A stretch of 33,871 nt of DNA from Bacillus sp. AFS015802 (lineage in GTDB: Bacteria > Bacillota > Bacilli > Bacillales > Bacillaceae_B): assembly GCF_002561455.1 (NCBI RefSeq), contig NZ_NTUP01000060.1:25869-59739 (forward strand). Direction: 5' to 3'. The notes beneath the pieces were generated by a model, which did not search any database, was not told where the DNA came from, and saw only the letters and a program-made list of their open reading frames with translations. Both the position numbers and the translations under genes were made by a program. This document shows, piece by piece, positions 19,494-31,080 of the stretch (positions are counted from its first letter, which is position 1; every line of letters begins with the position of its first letter).

Positions 19494-20893
19494 TACGATC
19501 CCCTTTTCCAGCGGGTGCCTTGAGGAGTATCTTCCAGGATGATATCCATATCTTTCAACGCGTCACGGATTTCATCCGCTAATTGGAAGTTCCGATCCTT
19601 CCGGGCTTGAATGCGCTTTTCAATCATCTCTTCCACTTCTTCGTCCAAGAGTTCCGCTTCCTGAAGAGTCAGTCCAAGAACAGAGAAGAAATCTTCGAAA
19701 TGCTGTAAGAAGCTATCAATGACCTCTGTGGACGTATTCTTCTCCATCAGGTAGTAATTCGCCTGCCGGGATAGTTCGAAAAGAACGGAAATTCCATTCG
19801 CGGTATTAAAATCATCATCCATGTCCGTAATGAATTGAGCTTTCAACGCGGCGATTTTGTCCAGCCATTCCTGGTTGTTCTCCGTTAGGTTTGTACTCGA
19901 TTCCTTACGGTGCTTCAAGTTTTCATAAGCTGTCTTGATACGGTCTAAAGCAGTCTCTGCATTTTGAAGGAGCTCCAGATTGTAATTGATCGGATGACGA
20001 TAATGAACCGATAGCATGAAGAAGCGAAGCACCTGGGGATCCTGTTCTTTAATGATGTCGTGAACCAATACGAAATTCCCCAGTGATTTTGACATCTTCT
20101 CATTATCGATATTGATGTATCCGTTGTGCATCCAATACTTGGCGAATGTCTTACCGGTAAGGGCCTCTGATTGGGCAATCTCATTCTCATGATGAGGGAA
20201 AGTCAGATCCTGTCCGCCTGCGTGGATATCGATGGTATCCCCCAAGTAGCGCTTTGCCATGGCGGAGCATTCAATATGCCAGCCGGGACGTCCTTCGCCC
20301 CATGGACTTTCCCAGGAGATTTCACCTTTCTTAGCCGCTTTCCATAAAACGAAATCAAGAGCATCCTCTTTTTTGTCCCCTACATCGATGCGGGCTCCCG
20401 CTTTCAGTTCATCAATCGGTTGATGAGAAAGCTTCCCATAACCGTCAAACTTCCTTGTGCGATAATATACGTCACCCTGGGATTCATACGCATATCCTTT
20501 GTCTACAAGGGCACTGATAAATTCCACAATGGTGTCGATATTATCCGTTACAGTCGGATGAACATCGGCTTTCTTGCATCCGAGGGCTCCCGTATCTTCA
20601 AAATAAGCATCGATGAAGCGCTTGGCAATCGTCGGGACATCTTCACCCAGTTCTTTTGCCGCTCTTATTAATTTATCGTCCACATCCGTGAAGTTAGAAA
20701 CGAATTGAACATCGAATCCCCTATATTCCAAATAACGTCTCACTGTGTCGAACACGATGGCAGGACGGGCATTCCCTATATGAATATAGTTATAAACCGT
20801 CGGACCGCACACATACATTTTGACCTTACCCTCTTCCAGGGGTTTAAATTCCTCTTTTTGCCTTGTCAGTGTGTTATATAAACGAATCGTCAC
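19493..20893 (-). CDS. cysS: Cysteinyl-tRNA synthetase
   Basis: A class I synthetase that charges tRNA-Cys. The 466 residues equal the B. subtilis length. The HIGN signature lies at 38-41 and KMSKS near 267. Zinc ligands for cysteine discrimination are C29, the cysteine in HIECSAM near 209, and the His and Glu in [10 protein letters not shown] near 234-238. The start is a GTG in a GTGA overlap with the cysE stop. The two genes sit behind the Cys T-box, so cysteine synthesis and cysteine charging rise together when tRNA-Cys is uncharged. Confidence 0.97.
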   Translation of the reverse strand: MTIRLYNTLTRQKEEFKPLEEGKVKMYVCGPTVYNYIHIGNARPAIVFDTVRRYLEYRGFDVQFVSNFTDVDDKLIRAAKELGEDVPTIAKRFIDAYFEDTGALGCKKADVHPTVTDNIDTIVEFISALVDKGYAYESQGDVYYRTRKFDGYGKLSHQPIDELKAGARIDVGDKKEDALDFVLWKAAKKGEISWESPWGEGRPGWHIECSAMAKRYLGDTIDIHAGGQDLTFPHHENEIAQSEALTGKTFAKYWMHNGYINIDNEKMSKSLGNFVLVHDIIKEQDPQVLRFFMLSVHYRHPINYNLELLQNAETALDRIKTAYENLKHRKESSTNLTENNQEWLDKIAALKAQFITDMDDDFNTANGISVLFELSRQANYYLMEKNTSTEVIDSFLQHFEDFFSVLGLTLQEAELLDEEVEEMIEKRIQARKDRNFQLADEIRDALKDMDIILEDTPQGTRWKRGS

Positions 20894-21540
20894 GATGATC
20901 GACTCCTTCCCTCATATTCCCTTAATAGTGATTTCAATTCATTCACTTCTTGTTCAAGCTGTTTCAAACGATCGTTCATCGGATCCGGAAGATCGCAGTG
21001 ATTCAGATCCTTCCGTATTTTCACTCCGTCCTGAATGACGACTTTCCCTGGGATCCCGACTACGGTTGAATTGGGTGGGACATCCTTCAGCACAACGGAC
21101 CCCGCCCCTACTTTAGAATTTTCCCCAACTACGATCGATCCTAATACTTTGGCACCCGTCGCGATCAACGCATTATCACGGACCGTCGGATGGCGCTTGC
21201 CTTTCTCTTTCCCGGTCCCGCCGAGAGTGACCCCTTGAAAGAGGGTGACATTATCTCCGATTTCACACGTTTCCCCAATGACGACACCCATGCCATGATC
21301 GATGAAAAAACGACGGCCGATCTTAGCGCCGGGATGAATTTCCACTCCGGTAAAAAAGCGGCTTACCTGTGAAATGACCCGTGCGATAAAAAAGAATTTC
21401 CGTTTGAAAAATGCATGAGCAATGCGATGGGCCCAAATGGCATGAAGACCCGAATACGTAAGGATTACCTCGAGATAATTCCTCGCAGCCGGATCCTGAT
21501 CAAACACGACCTCTATATCTTCCTTAAACGACTTAAACAT
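20890..21540 (-). CDS. cysE: Serine O-acetyltransferase
   Basis: CysE transfers acetyl from acetyl-CoA to serine, giving the O-acetylserine used for cysteine synthesis. The product from 21540 is 216 residues ([20 protein letters not shown]), near the 217 of B. subtilis. An N-terminal helical part is followed by a left-handed beta-helix of hexapeptide repeats (about 65-170) with the active-site segment [30 protein letters not shown] frame extension to 21585 lacks a ribosome site, while GGGGGATG-type spacing favours 21540. It is the first gene behind the T-box and overlaps cysS by four bases. Confidence 0.96.
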   Translation of the reverse strand: MFKSFKEDIEVVFDQDPAARNYLEVILTYSGLHAIWAHRIAHAFFKRKFFFIARVISQVSRFFTGVEIHPGAKIGRRFFIDHGMGVVIGETCEIGDNVTLFQGVTLGGTGKEKGKRHPTVRDNALIATGAKVLGSIVVGENSKVGAGSVVLKDVPPNSTVVGIPGKVVIQDGVKIRKDLNHCDLPDPMNDRLKQLEQEVNELKSLLREYEGRSRSS

Positions 21541-21586
21541 TCGGATCCATCCCCCTTCCTCTTTTAAAATATAAGCGTTTAACAAT

Positions 21587-21621
21587 AAAAAAACGCCCCT
21601 GTCAATATACTGACAGAGACG
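21587..21621 (-). terminator. Regulated terminator of the cysE T-box
   Basis: An 11 bp stem with wobble pairs (21611-21621 with 21594-21604) closes a 6-base loop. Seven T follow on the minus strand. Its upstream side overlaps sequence near the antiterminator, as expected for a T-box. Confidence 0.92.
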
Positions 21622-21842
21622 CTTTTAAGGCGCGGTTCCACTCTGATTGAGAAGACATTCCTTCTCCAACTCGAATCCTGTTAACGGTAGGAAGCCGCCT
21701 TTACCTACTCTATTTCAGTAACGGGCTCAGAGGTGCATTTCAGAAATGGAGAGGCTTAAACCACTTTCAGCCGGTGATGGTTCTCTCTACTAAGCATCCT
21801 TTTCTTACTTCTCCTCATCAACGCGATTTCATTTAGTCTGAT
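21587..21842 (-). promoter_or_regulatory. T-box riboswitch, Cys specifier, upstream of cysE
   Basis: The leader contains the conserved T-box segment AGAGTGGAACCGCG (21631-21644). Its UGGA can pair with the UCCA end of uncharged tRNA-Cys. The specifier codon in stem I is TGC (21735-21737), within GAAATGCACCT. A terminator follows at 21587-21621. Uncharged tRNA-Cys should stabilise the antiterminator and switch on cysE-cysS and the genes behind them. Confidence 0.94.
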
Positions 21843-21848
21843 ACTCTT

Positions 21849-21877
21849 ACTATATTACAGATCCTTCAAAATGTTAA
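21849..21877 (-). promoter_or_regulatory. Sigma-A promoter of the cysE-cysS operon
   Basis: TTAACA (21872-21877) and TATAGT (21849-21854) are 17 bases apart on the minus strand. Each differs from consensus in one base. The -35 box overlaps the gltX stop codon. It puts the transcript start close to the beginning of T-box stem I. Confidence 0.75.
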
Positions 21878-23331
21878 CCTAAAAGACTTTGAAGGCGATG
21901 TTTAACGGTATCTTTCCCTAAAAGCTCGATGGCATTCGGTAATTCCGGACCATGTGTCTGACCTGTTACTGCTACACGGATCGGCATGAACAGCTTCTTC
22001 CCTTTATGACCCGTCGACTTTTGGACCGCTTTAATGGATGATTTAATTTCTGCTGCTTCATACGTTTCAAGGGCATCTATCTCATCTAAGAAGGCTTGAA
22101 GAACTTCTGGTACCTGTTCTTCTTCCAGTACCGCTTTCGCCTCTTCATCATATTCGATATCCGTCTTGAAGAACATTTCAGACAGCTCCACGATTTCAGC
22201 ACCAAAGCTCATTTGCTCCTGGTATAAAGAAATGACGCGGCTTGCCCACTCACGTTGTTCAGCAGACATATCACTGTTCAATTTACCGGCACTGATTAAA
22301 TGAGGAAGGGATAACTCCACCACTTGCTCTAGTTCTAAATTCTTCATGTACTGGTTATTCATCCATGTCAGCTTCTGGTTATCAAACAGGGCAGAAGAAG
22401 TGGAAAGACGCTCAGGATCAAAGATTTCAATAAACTCTTCTCTTGAGAACAGCTCTTCCTCTCCTTTTGGAGACCAGCCGAGTAACGCGATGAAGTTGAA
22501 TAAGGCTTCTGGTAAATAGCCTAATGCTTCGTACTGCTCGATGAACTGAATGATGCTCTCATCACGCTTGCTCAGCTTTTTACGGCTTTCATTCACGATT
22601 AATGTCATATGCCCGTAGACAGGGGCTTCCCATCCAAGAGCTTCAAAGATCATCAGCTGCTTCGGTGTATTGGAAATATGATCCTCCCCACGAAGAACAT
22701 GCGTAATTTTCATTAAATAATCATCGACTGCCACGGCGAAGTTATACGTAGGTGTACCATCTTTCTTTGCAATGACAAAATCACCGATGCCATCTGATTC
22801 AAAGGCTACATCCTCTTTGACGATATCGTTGAAAGAGTATACTTTCCCTGCAGGTACACGGAAACGGATGCTCGGTTGACGTCCCTCTGCAGCTAATTTC
22901 TCCTGATCCTCTTTCGTCAGGTTGCGGCACTTACCTGAATAGCGGGGCATTTGACCTGATGCCGATTGAGCTTCACGCTCTGCTTCCAGCTCTTCCTCCG
23001 TACAGTAACACTTATAAGCCTGACCGCTTTCTAACAGCTCATTTAAATACTGCTCATAAATATGGTTACGCTCTGATTGGCGATAAGGACCGTATTCACC
23101 TGGCTTATCTGTACTTTCATCCCAATCGATTCCAAGCCACTGAAGGTATTTAAGCTGACTTTCTTCCCCGCCTTCGATGTTACGCTTCTTATCCGTATCT
23201 TCAATACGGATGATGAACTTTCCGCCTACACTGCGGGCGTATAGGTAATTAAATAAAGCGGTTCTAGCATTTCCAATATGTAAATGACCCGTTGGACTCG
23301 GGGCATAACGGACGCGTACTTCCTGTGTCAT
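21874..23331 (-). CDS. gltX: Glutamyl-tRNA synthetase
   Basis: A class I synthetase that charges tRNA-Glu. In Bacillus it is non-discriminating and also mischarges tRNA-Gln, for later amidation by GatCAB. The 485 residues are near the B. subtilis 483. The HIGN signature lies at 18-21 inside [16 protein letters not shown], and the KMSKS-type KLSKRDES lies near 255. The C-terminal half is the helical anticodon-binding region. The start is an ATG with GAGGAGG upstream. It has a possible promoter in the 86-base gap after ispF. It lies before the Cys T-box, so that T-box does not control it. Confidence 0.97.
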   Translation of the reverse strand: MTQEVRVRYAPSPTGHLHIGNARTALFNYLYARSVGGKFIIRIEDTDKKRNIEGGEESQLKYLQWLGIDWDESTDKPGEYGPYRQSERNHIYEQYLNELLESGQAYKCYCTEEELEAEREAQSASGQMPRYSGKCRNLTKEDQEKLAAEGRQPSIRFRVPAGKVYSFNDIVKEDVAFESDGIGDFVIAKKDGTPTYNFAVAVDDYLMKITHVLRGEDHISNTPKQLMIFEALGWEAPVYGHMTLIVNESRKKLSKRDESIIQFIEQYEALGYLPEALFNFIALLGWSPKGEEELFSREEFIEIFDPERLSTSSALFDNQKLTWMNNQYMKNLELEQVVELSLPHLISAGKLNSDMSAEQREWASRVISLYQEQMSFGAEIVELSEMFFKTDIEYDEEAKAVLEEEQVPEVLQAFLDEIDALETYEAAEIKSSIKAVQKSTGHKGKKLFMPIRVAVTGQTHGPELPNAIELLGKDTVKHRLQSLLG

Positions 23332-23375
23332 TTGTTCTTCCTCCTCAATGATTCCTGCTTTAAAGTCTCTGACCT

Positions 23376-23404
23376 ATTTTAACACCGTTAAGTACGGGAA
23401 TAAA
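23376..23404 (-). promoter_or_regulatory. Candidate promoter of gltX
   Basis: TTTATT (23399-23404) and TAAAAT (23376-23381) are 17 bases apart on the minus strand, with a TG two bases before the -10 box (extended -10). The -35 match is poor, so confidence is moderate. Confidence 0.45.
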
Positions 23405-23417
23405 GCGAATTTATCCC

Positions 23418-24603
<1,186 letters not shown>

Positions 24604-24625
24604 TTAACACATAAGTATTACTTTC

Positions 24626-24654
24626 ATTATACCTTACTGAATCAAGGGAGTCAG
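24626..24654 (-). promoter_or_regulatory. Sigma-A promoter of ispD-ispF
   Basis: CTGACT (24649-24654) and a perfect TATAAT (24626-24631) are 17 bases apart on the minus strand, between yacL and ispD. It would allow the essential isoprenoid genes to be expressed independently of the genes upstream. Confidence 0.65.
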
Positions 24655-24667
24655 GGCAAAAAAAGTC

Positions 24668-25759
24668 TTATAGTGCTTTTTCCAATTGCTTCGGTTTCGC
24701 AAAGATCATCCGGCCTGCAGAGGTTTGAAGAACGGATGTCACAAGTACATCGATATACTTACCGATATAATTGCGTCCTTCTTCCACGACGATCATCGTA
24801 CCATCATCCAGGTATGCGATTCCCTGGTTATGTTCTTTACCATCTTTGATGACCTGTACCTTCAATTCTTCTCCTGGTAATACAACCGGTTTGACGGCGT
24901 TGGCCAAATCGTTGATATTCAATACTTGTACACCCTGAAGGTCGCACACTTTATTCAAGTTGAAATCATTCGTCACCACGATGCCATTGGTCAGCTTCGC
25001 CAATTTCACCAGCTTCGAATCCACTTCCTGAATTTCCTCGAAGTCACCTTCATAAATCTGGACCTCGACCGGAAGCTCCTTTTGGATGCGATTGAGGATA
25101 TCAAGGCCGCGTCGACCACGGTTCCGCTTCAGTACATCGGAAGAATCCGCAATATGCTGGAGCTCTTCAAGGACGAATTGAGGAATCACAACGATCCCTT
25201 CCAAAAATCCGGTTTGACAGATATCCGCGATACGGCCGTCGATGATCACGCTCGTATCCAATATCTTAAGGGTCTTCACGCCCTCTTCATCGAGGTCCTC
25301 GTCCGTCCCTTTTTTCTTACCACGGTTCCCCGTGCCGAATAGACCGACCAGTTCATCCCTTTTCTTAAACCCGACCTGGAATCCTAAATATCCAAGAAGC
25401 AGCGTTAATAGAATGGGAACCACCGTGTTGACGATCGGAATCTCCATTTGATTGAACGGGATCCCAAACAAATACGCAACAAACAGACCGATGATCAGTC
25501 CTAAACTCCCAAATAATAAATCCGTTACCGGTGCCTTAACCAAGCTATCTTCAAACCACTTGACGAAATTGACGACATACTCGACTGCCCAAAACGTAAG
25601 AATATAAAAAATGATGGCACCAAATATAGCAGTCATATAAGGGTTATTAATTAAAGGAATGTCTGATAAATTTATGACGGTAAATAATTCGGGAAGCAGA
25701 AATATCCCGAGTGTCCCCCCAACGATCAGGAAGCACGCTTGAACGATTCGTTTTAACAT
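24668..25759 (-). CDS. yacL: Membrane-anchored PIN and TRAM domain protein YacL
   Basis: The 363-residue protein has four hydrophobic segments (about 6-24, 41-63, 80-100, 108-130). A basic linker follows, then a PIN nuclease-like domain starting [18 protein letters not shown], with acidic residues D168, D174 and E199 and a TNDFNLNKV segment. A C-terminal TRAM RNA-binding domain (about 300-355) ends it. The fold suggests a membrane-bound RNase or RNA-binding protein. The function is not established for the B. subtilis homologue as far as I know. Position between disA and ispD is conserved. A GAGGTGAGGG site precedes the ATG. Confidence 0.93.
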   Translation of the reverse strand: MLKRIVQACFLIVGGTLGIFLLPELFTVINLSDIPLINNPYMTAIFGAIIFYILTFWAVEYVVNFVKWFEDSLVKAPVTDLLFGSLGLIIGLFVAYLFGIPFNQMEIPIVNTVVPILLTLLLGYLGFQVGFKKRDELVGLFGTGNRGKKKGTDEDLDEEGVKTLKILDTSVIIDGRIADICQTGFLEGIVVIPQFVLEELQHIADSSDVLKRNRGRRGLDILNRIQKELPVEVQIYEGDFEEIQEVDSKLVKLAKLTNGIVVTNDFNLNKVCDLQGVQVLNINDLANAVKPVVLPGEELKVQVIKDGKEHNQGIAYLDDGTMIVVEEGRNYIGKYIDVLVTSVLQTSAGRMIFAKPKQLEKAL

Positions 25760-25892
25760 TCCCTCACCTCCTCCTACTCATTATAAACAATTTACTATTT
25801 TTGAAACGTCTCAACCTTGGAAATTTGAAATTTAATACAACGGAAACCATTTTGATATACGTATCCCATTTTACTAGCTTCCTTAAATGAAG

Positions 25893-25910
25893 GCTAACAT
25901 GTCTGTTAGC
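25893..25910. repeat. Inverted repeat upstream of yacL
   Basis: Perfect 7-base arms GCTAACA and TGTTAGC flank a 4-base centre. It lies about 30 bases downstream of the extended -10 box in the disA-yacL gap. It could be an operator or an RNA hairpin in the yacL leader. It has no T run. Confidence 0.55.
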
Positions 25911-25937
25911 GACTGTCAATTTTTTGAAAAAGATACT

Positions 25938-25946
25938 ATTATACCA
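25938..25946 (-). promoter_or_regulatory. Extended -10 promoter element upstream of yacL
   Basis: TGGTATAAT, a perfect extended -10, lies 27 bases after the disA stop codon. The best -35-like box is TAGACC with an 18-base spacer. It would drive yacL and perhaps ispD-ispF from a leader of about 170 bases. Confidence 0.55.
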
Positions 25947-25972
25947 TATATGGCAAATACAGGTCTACATAC

Positions 25973-27046
25973 CTATAGCTGACGATCGGCAAACGTTTGT
26001 TCCTTGATCAGTTTTAACCCTTCTTTGATTTTTCTTGCCCTCACTTCGCCAATTCCTTCAACTTCATCCAAATCATCCACGGATGCATTCACGACATGGG
26101 GGAGGGTTTCGAATCTGGTGATCAGATTTTCGATGATCACGAGCGGCAGACGCGGGATCTTATTCAACACGCGGTACCCTCTTGGATAGATGGCATCATC
26201 ATGATGGACATAGCCGTGATAGCCCAATAATTTTAATAGGACATTATCCTCTAATACTTCAGAATGGACGAGCTCCTGAAATTTATAGAGAAGCTCAAAC
26301 GGCTTGATGTTCCGTTCCTGGGAATAGTCCCGGATGATGAGCATCGCCTCATCTTCAATATCCGCCAGCAGCTCATTCATCTGAAGGCGGATCAGGCGGC
26401 CCTCGACTCCGAGCTCGCTCAGATAGGTCAACAACTCATTCTTGATCCTGAGAACCATCTCGAACCGGTGAAGAACCTGCAGCAGGTCACTTTGGGTGAC
26501 AAGCTCCTCAAACTCAAGCACCGATAAATTGGAAATACTCTGATCGAGCACGACCTTATACTTCTCCAGCGTTTGAATCGCCTGGTTGGCCTTCGTCAAG
26601 ATGACAGAGATGTCCTTTAGGGCATATCGAAAATTCCCTTGATATAAAGTGATGACGTTTCTCCGCTGGGAGATGGCAATGACAAGGGCATTGGTTTGTC
26701 TGGCGACCCGCTCAGCCGTACGATGCCTCATCCCTGTTTCAGTGGAAGGAACATACACGTCAGGAGCAAGCTGCGCATTTGCCAAAATGATCTTGGTGCC
26801 TGCTTCGTTCAGGATGATGGCACCGTCCATCTTGGCCAGCTCATACAGATAGCTTGGAGAAAAAGCACAATTGATATGAAATCCCCCATCCAGTACGGAC
26901 TTCACCTTATCATTGTAGCCGACTACAATAAGCCCCCCTGTATTCGCCCTCAGCACATTGTCAATACCGTCCCTGATCGGGGCACCGGGAGCAACGAATT
27001 GTAATATATCCGACATGGACTTATCTCTTGCCTTCTTATCTTCCAT
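25973..27046 (-). CDS. disA: DNA integrity scanning diadenylate cyclase DisA
   Basis: DisA makes cyclic di-AMP from two ATP and, in sporulating Bacillus, scans DNA for branched lesions and delays sporulation. The 357 residues have the N-terminal DAC domain with the DGA motif at 74-76 and RHRT at 107-110, a central helical spine (about 150-290) and a C-terminal helix-hairpin-helix DNA-binding domain ([18 protein letters not shown]). The octamer forms through the DAC domains. It starts three bases after radA, and RadA is a known negative partner of DisA in B. subtilis, so the pair forms a functional unit. Confidence 0.97.
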   Translation of the reverse strand: MEDKKARDKSMSDILQFVAPGAPIRDGIDNVLRANTGGLIVVGYNDKVKSVLDGGFHINCAFSPSYLYELAKMDGAIILNEAGTKIILANAQLAPDVYVPSTETGMRHRTAERVARQTNALVIAISQRRNVITLYQGNFRYALKDISVILTKANQAIQTLEKYKVVLDQSISNLSVLEFEELVTQSDLLQVLHRFEMVLRIKNELLTYLSELGVEGRLIRLQMNELLADIEDEAMLIIRDYSQERNIKPFELLYKFQELVHSEVLEDNVLLKLLGYHGYVHHDDAIYPRGYRVLNKIPRLPLVIIENLITRFETLPHVVNASVDDLDEVEGIGEVRARKIKEGLKLIKEQTFADRQL

Positions 27047-27049
27047 CTC

Positions 27050-28426
27050 TTATCCTCCTAAAATAATTGACAGTGCTTCATTGATATTCGATACCCCTGT
27101 GACCTCTATATCAGAAGGAGGATGCCAACCGCTTAAGTTATTTTGGGGAATGATCACCCGTTTAAATCCTAACTTGGCCGCTTCCTGCACGCGCTGTTCA
27201 ATTCTTGATACCCTTCTAATCTCACCTGTCAAACCAACTTCACCAATGATGCAGTCGTGGGCACTGGACGCTCTATCCCGAAAGCTTGAAGCAATACTTG
27301 CAGCGACGGCCAGATCAATCGCCGGCTCATCCAATTTCACCCCGCCGGCCACTTTCAGATAGGCATCCTGCTGCTGCAAAAGCATTCCTGCCCGCTTCTC
27401 CAACACAGCCATGATTAGGGAAACCCGGCTATGATCGATCCCTGTTGCCATCCTCCTTGGATTGTTAAAGCTGGTCGGTGTCACCAGGGCTTGAATCTCG
27501 ACAAGAACGGGCCTTGTACCCTCCATCGAAGCAACGACCGTCGAACCCGCCGCACCTTGTGAACGCTCTTCCAGGAAGATCTCAGAGGGATTCGCCACTT
27601 CCTCCAAGCCAAGCTCCTTCATTTCAAATATCCCCATCTCATTCGTCGAACCGAACCGATTCTTCACCGCTCTTAAAATTCGATAGGAATGATGCCGTTC
27701 CCCCTCAAAATAGAGGACGGTATCCACCATATGTTCCAGTAAGCGCGGTCCTGCAATCGATCCTTCCTTGGTCACATGACCGACAATAAAGATGGCGATG
27801 CCCTTCGTTTTACCGATTCTCATCAGTTCCGCCGTACATTCCCTCACCTGGGACACACTGCCGGGAGCAGACGTCACGTCAGGATGAAAGACCGTCTGGA
27901 TCGAATCGATGATGACGAAATCAGGTGAAATCTGTTCTATCGTCTGATGAATCAGCTCAAGATTCGTTTCCGCAAATATATATAAATCATCCGATTTCAC
28001 GTGTAATCGATCTGCCCGAAGCTTTGTCTGCTTAATGGATTCTTCACCGGATATATACAAAACCTTCTGCTTTTGATCAGCCAGCTGAGCCGAAACCTGC
28101 AACAACAAAGTAGATTTCCCGATCCCCGGGTCTCCCCCGATCAAAACAAGCGACCCCGGTACGACACCTCCACCCAGCACCCGATTCAGCTCTTTCGACT
28201 CCGTCAATACCCTCGGCTCCTGCTTGGTCTCGATGGAGATCAGCTTCTCTGCCTTTGAAGGTCCGCTATTCTCAGAATGCATAAACGACGTGCGGGGCTT
28301 CTTCCCGGTCATCTCAACCTCTTCCACCATCGTATTCCACTCATTACATCCCGGACATTTCCCCATCCACTTAGCAGACTCATATCCACAGGATGAACAC
28401 ACAAACTTAGTCTTTTTCTTTGCCAA
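27050..28426 (-). CDS. radA: DNA repair protein RadA (Sms)
   Basis: RadA is a RecA-like branch-migration helicase in recombinational repair and transformation. The 458 residues begin with a zinc finger (C10, C13, C24, C27). A Walker [11 protein letters not shown] lies at 97-106, the RadA-specific KNRFG motif near 255, and a C-terminal Lon-protease-like domain (about 290-458) closes the protein. The start is a TTG giving [14 protein letters not shown] with AGGAGA upstream, matching the conserved N-terminus. It has its own promoter after the clpC terminator and is followed closely by disA. Confidence 0.96.
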   Translation of the reverse strand: MAKKKTKFVCSSCGYESAKWMGKCPGCNEWNTMVEEVEMTGKKPRTSFMHSENSGPSKAEKLISIETKQEPRVLTESKELNRVLGGGVVPGSLVLIGGDPGIGKSTLLLQVSAQLADQKQKVLYISGEESIKQTKLRADRLHVKSDDLYIFAETNLELIHQTIEQISPDFVIIDSIQTVFHPDVTSAPGSVSQVRECTAELMRIGKTKGIAIFIVGHVTKEGSIAGPRLLEHMVDTVLYFEGERHHSYRILRAVKNRFGSTNEMGIFEMKELGLEEVANPSEIFLEERSQGAAGSTVVASMEGTRPVLVEIQALVTPTSFNNPRRMATGIDHSRVSLIMAVLEKRAGMLLQQQDAYLKVAGGVKLDEPAIDLAVAASIASSFRDRASSAHDCIIGEVGLTGEIRRVSRIEQRVQEAAKLGFKRVIIPQNNLSGWHPPSDIEVTGVSNINEALSIILGG

Positions 28427-28491
28427 TCTATTCTTCTCCTCTTTTACTCTATTTGTACTTCTATCATTTCATGACAATACCATTTGGAATG

Positions 28492-28520
28492 ATTGTATCG
28501 GTTTTATGTATCGGATTCAA
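28492..28520 (-). promoter_or_regulatory. Sigma-A promoter of radA-disA
   Basis: TTGAAT (28515-28520) and TACAAT (28492-28497) are separated by 17 bases on the minus strand, downstream of the clpC terminator. It frees radA-disA from dependence on the CtsR-controlled promoter. Confidence 0.75.
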
Positions 28521-28575
28521 TTGAAAAGCGGAGGTGGCTTGGGGAGAGTTCCCTGAATCCTTAATAACGTTCAGT

Positions 28576-28618
28576 AAGAGAAAAGAGGTACACGAAAACC
28601 CTATACGTGTACCTCTTT
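28576..28618 (-). terminator. Terminator after clpC
   Basis: A perfect 13 bp stem AAAGAGGTACACG (28606-28618 with 28582-28594) around an 11-base loop, followed by TCTCTT on the minus strand. The T tract is imperfect, so some read-through into radA is likely, in line with radA belonging to the class III heat-shock operon in B. subtilis. Confidence 0.85.
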
Positions 28619-28631
28619 ATCACCTTTGCTA

Positions 28632-31079
28632 TTATGTCGGAGTATTTGCTGCTTCTTCTTCCTTAACTTTCACAACAAACTCACTATCTTCCACATCGAT
28701 CAATATATTCTGCCCTGTCAGCACTTTACCTCTTAGCAGCTCCTCTGACAGTTTATCCTCAACATATTTCTGGATGGCGCGACGCAGTGGCCGTGCACCG
28801 TATTCAGGATCGAATCCTTCATCTGCTATCTTCTCTTTGGCAGCAGAGGACAGCTCTAAATGAATATCCTGCTCTTTCAGGCGGCTTGTTAATTGATTCG
28901 ACATCAATGTCACAATCTCTTTGAGGTGATCTTTTTCAAGTGAATGGAACACGATGATTTCATCGATACGGTTCAGGAACTCCGGTCGGAAAGCACGTTT
29001 CAGTTCTTCCATGACCTTCCCTTTCATATCTTTGTAATCCTGTTTTCCATCCTGGATATTGAACCCTACGTATTTATTACTCTTAAGAGACTGGGCACCC
29101 ACGTTCGATGTCATGATCAGGACTGTATTCCTGAAGTCTACCGTTCTTCCTTTAGAGTCTGTTAAACGGCCATCCTCCAGTACTTGAAGGAGAATATTGA
29201 ATACATCCGGATGTGCTTTTTCAATTTCATCTAAAAGAACGACCGAATATGGCTTGCGGCGAACCTTTTCCGTTAACTGACCGCCTTCTTCGTATCCTAC
29301 ATATCCTGGAGGTGAACCGACTAAACGGGAAGTCGAGTGCTTTTCCATATACTCGGACATATCGATACGGATCATCGCATCTTCATCACCGAACATGGAT
29401 TCCGCAAGGGCACGGGCCAATTCCGTTTTCCCGACACCAGTTGGTCCAAGGAAAATGAAGGAACCGATCGGACGCTTCGGATCTTTCAGTCCGGCTCTTG
29501 CACGGCGGACGGCTTTAGAAACCGCAACGACTGCTTCTGATTGCCCGATGACTCTGGAGTGAAGGATCTCCTCTAACTTGAGTAGACGATCCGTTTCCGT
29601 TTGGGCCAATTTCGATACCGGAACTCCCGTCCAGTTCGATACAACCTTCGCGATATCTTCCACGGTCACTTCTGTATTTTCCTGACCTTGTTTTTCTTTC
29701 CATGTGTTCTTTGTTTCTTCCAGCTCTTCACGAAGCTTTTGCTCTGAATCCCGTAAAGAAGCAGCTTTTTCAAATTCCTGACTTTGTACAGCTGCATCCT
29801 TTTCTTTGCGGATTTCCTCAAGCTTTGCTTCCAGCTCTTTCAGATTTGGCGGTGTCGTGTAAGAACGTAATCTCACTTTGGAGCCCGCTTCATCAATCAA
29901 ATCGATGGCTTTATCCGGCAGGAACCGGTCGGAAATATAACGATCAGACAGTTTCACCGCAGCATCGATCGCTTCATCTGTAATCGATACACGATGATGG
30001 GCTTCATAACGATCACGAAGTCCCTTCAAGATCTGGATGGATTCTTCTGCCGTCGGCTCATTGACTTGGATCGGTTGGAAACGACGCTCAAGGGCAGCAT
30101 CCTTTTCAATATATTTGCGGTACTCATCCAATGTTGTAGCACCGATACACTGTAACTCTCCACGGGCAAGGGATGGTTTCAGGATGTTCGATGCATCGAT
30201 TGCACCTTCCGCGCCACCCGCACCGATCAGGGTATGAAGTTCGTCGATGAAAAGGATGATGTTACCGGCTTGACGGATCTCATCCATGACTTTCTTCAGT
30301 CGATCCTCGAATTCCCCGCGATATTTCGTACCGGCTACAACCGTACCCATATCAAGGGTCATCACGCGCTTGTCACGGAGGATTTCAGGTACCTCATTGG
30401 CGATGATCTGTTGTGCTAGACCTTCTGCAATCGCGGTCTTACCTACACCCGGCTCACCGATTAATACAGGGTTGTTCTTCGTACGACGGCTCAATACCTC
30501 AATGACACGCTGAATCTCTTTACTTCGCCCAATGACCGGATCCAGGCTTCCTTCACGGGCAATTGCCGTCAGGTCACGCGCTAAGCTGTCAAGAGTCGGC
30601 GTATTGGCATTGGCATTGCCTCCGCCCTGGTGGTTGCTGGAATCATTGCTGCCGAGTAACTGCAAAACCTGCTGTCTTGCTTTATTCAAGCTGACACCAA
30701 GATTACCAAGTACACGGGCGGCGACTCCTTCTCCTTCACGAATCAATCCTAATAAGATATGTTCCGTTCCTACATATGAGTGACCCAGCTTACGGGCCTC
30801 ATCCATAGAAAGCTCAATCACTTTCTTCGCACGAGGTGTGTAATGGATCGTTTGAGATTTCTCGGTTCCCTTCCCAATCAATCCTTCGACTTCCTTCTGG
30901 ATCTTTTCAGGGCTCAATCCCAACGCCGTAAGAGCTTTGGCTGCAATCCCTTCACCTTCGCGGACAAGTCCTAATAAAATATGTTCAGTACCAATATTAC
31001 TGTGCGACAAACGAATCGCTTCTTCCTGAGCTAACGCCAATACTTTTTGGGCTCTTTCTGTAAATCGACCAAACATCAT
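28632..31079 (-). CDS. clpC: ATP-dependent Clp unfoldase ClpC
   Basis: ClpC is a class I Hsp100 hexamer that unfolds proteins for the ClpP protease, with McsB-phosphorylated proteins and the MecA adaptor as routes in. From 31079 it has 815 residues ([18 protein letters not shown]). It has two N-domain repeats (about 4-140) that bind phosphoarginine, a first AAA+ module with GEPGVGKT near 208, and a coiled-coil middle domain (about 410-470, where [10 protein letters not shown] resembles a UVR motif). A second AAA+ module has GPTGVGKT near 545, and the KYVGFN ClpP-docking loop lies near 670. It begins one base after mcsB. A start at the next ATG codon is also possible. Confidence 0.97.
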   Translation of the reverse strand: MMFGRFTERAQKVLALAQEEAIRLSHSNIGTEHILLGLVREGEGIAAKALTALGLSPEKIQKEVEGLIGKGTEKSQTIHYTPRAKKVIELSMDEARKLGHSYVGTEHILLGLIREGEGVAARVLGNLGVSLNKARQQVLQLLGSNDSSNHQGGGNANANTPTLDSLARDLTAIAREGSLDPVIGRSKEIQRVIEVLSRRTKNNPVLIGEPGVGKTAIAEGLAQQIIANEVPEILRDKRVMTLDMGTVVAGTKYRGEFEDRLKKVMDEIRQAGNIILFIDELHTLIGAGGAEGAIDASNILKPSLARGELQCIGATTLDEYRKYIEKDAALERRFQPIQVNEPTAEESIQILKGLRDRYEAHHRVSITDEAIDAAVKLSDRYISDRFLPDKAIDLIDEAGSKVRLRSYTTPPNLKELEAKLEEIRKEKDAAVQSQEFEKAASLRDSEQKLREELEETKNTWKEKQGQENTEVTVEDIAKVVSNWTGVPVSKLAQTETDRLLKLEEILHSRVIGQSEAVVAVSKAVRRARAGLKDPKRPIGSFIFLGPTGVGKTELARALAESMFGDEDAMIRIDMSEYMEKHSTSRLVGSPPGYVGYEEGGQLTEKVRRKPYSVVLLDEIEKAHPDVFNILLQVLEDGRLTDSKGRTVDFRNTVLIMTSNVGAQSLKSNKYVGFNIQDGKQDYKDMKGKVMEELKRAFRPEFLNRIDEIIVFHSLEKDHLKEIVTLMSNQLTSRLKEQDIHLELSSAAKEKIADEGFDPEYGARPLRRAIQKYVEDKLSEELLRGKVLTGQNILIDVEDSEFVVKVKEEEAANTPT

Positions 31080-31080
31080 A

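Noticed and set aside
23332..23417. Search for a small gene or terminator between ispF and gltX
   Set aside because: The gap holds only a candidate promoter and the gltX ribosome site; no hairpin with a T run and no open frame with a ribosome site.
25914..25919. Perfect TTGACA on the minus strand in the disA-yacL gap
   Set aside because: At 16-18 bases downstream there is only TAGCCT or similar, so no usable -10 box; the extended -10 element upstream is the better candidate.
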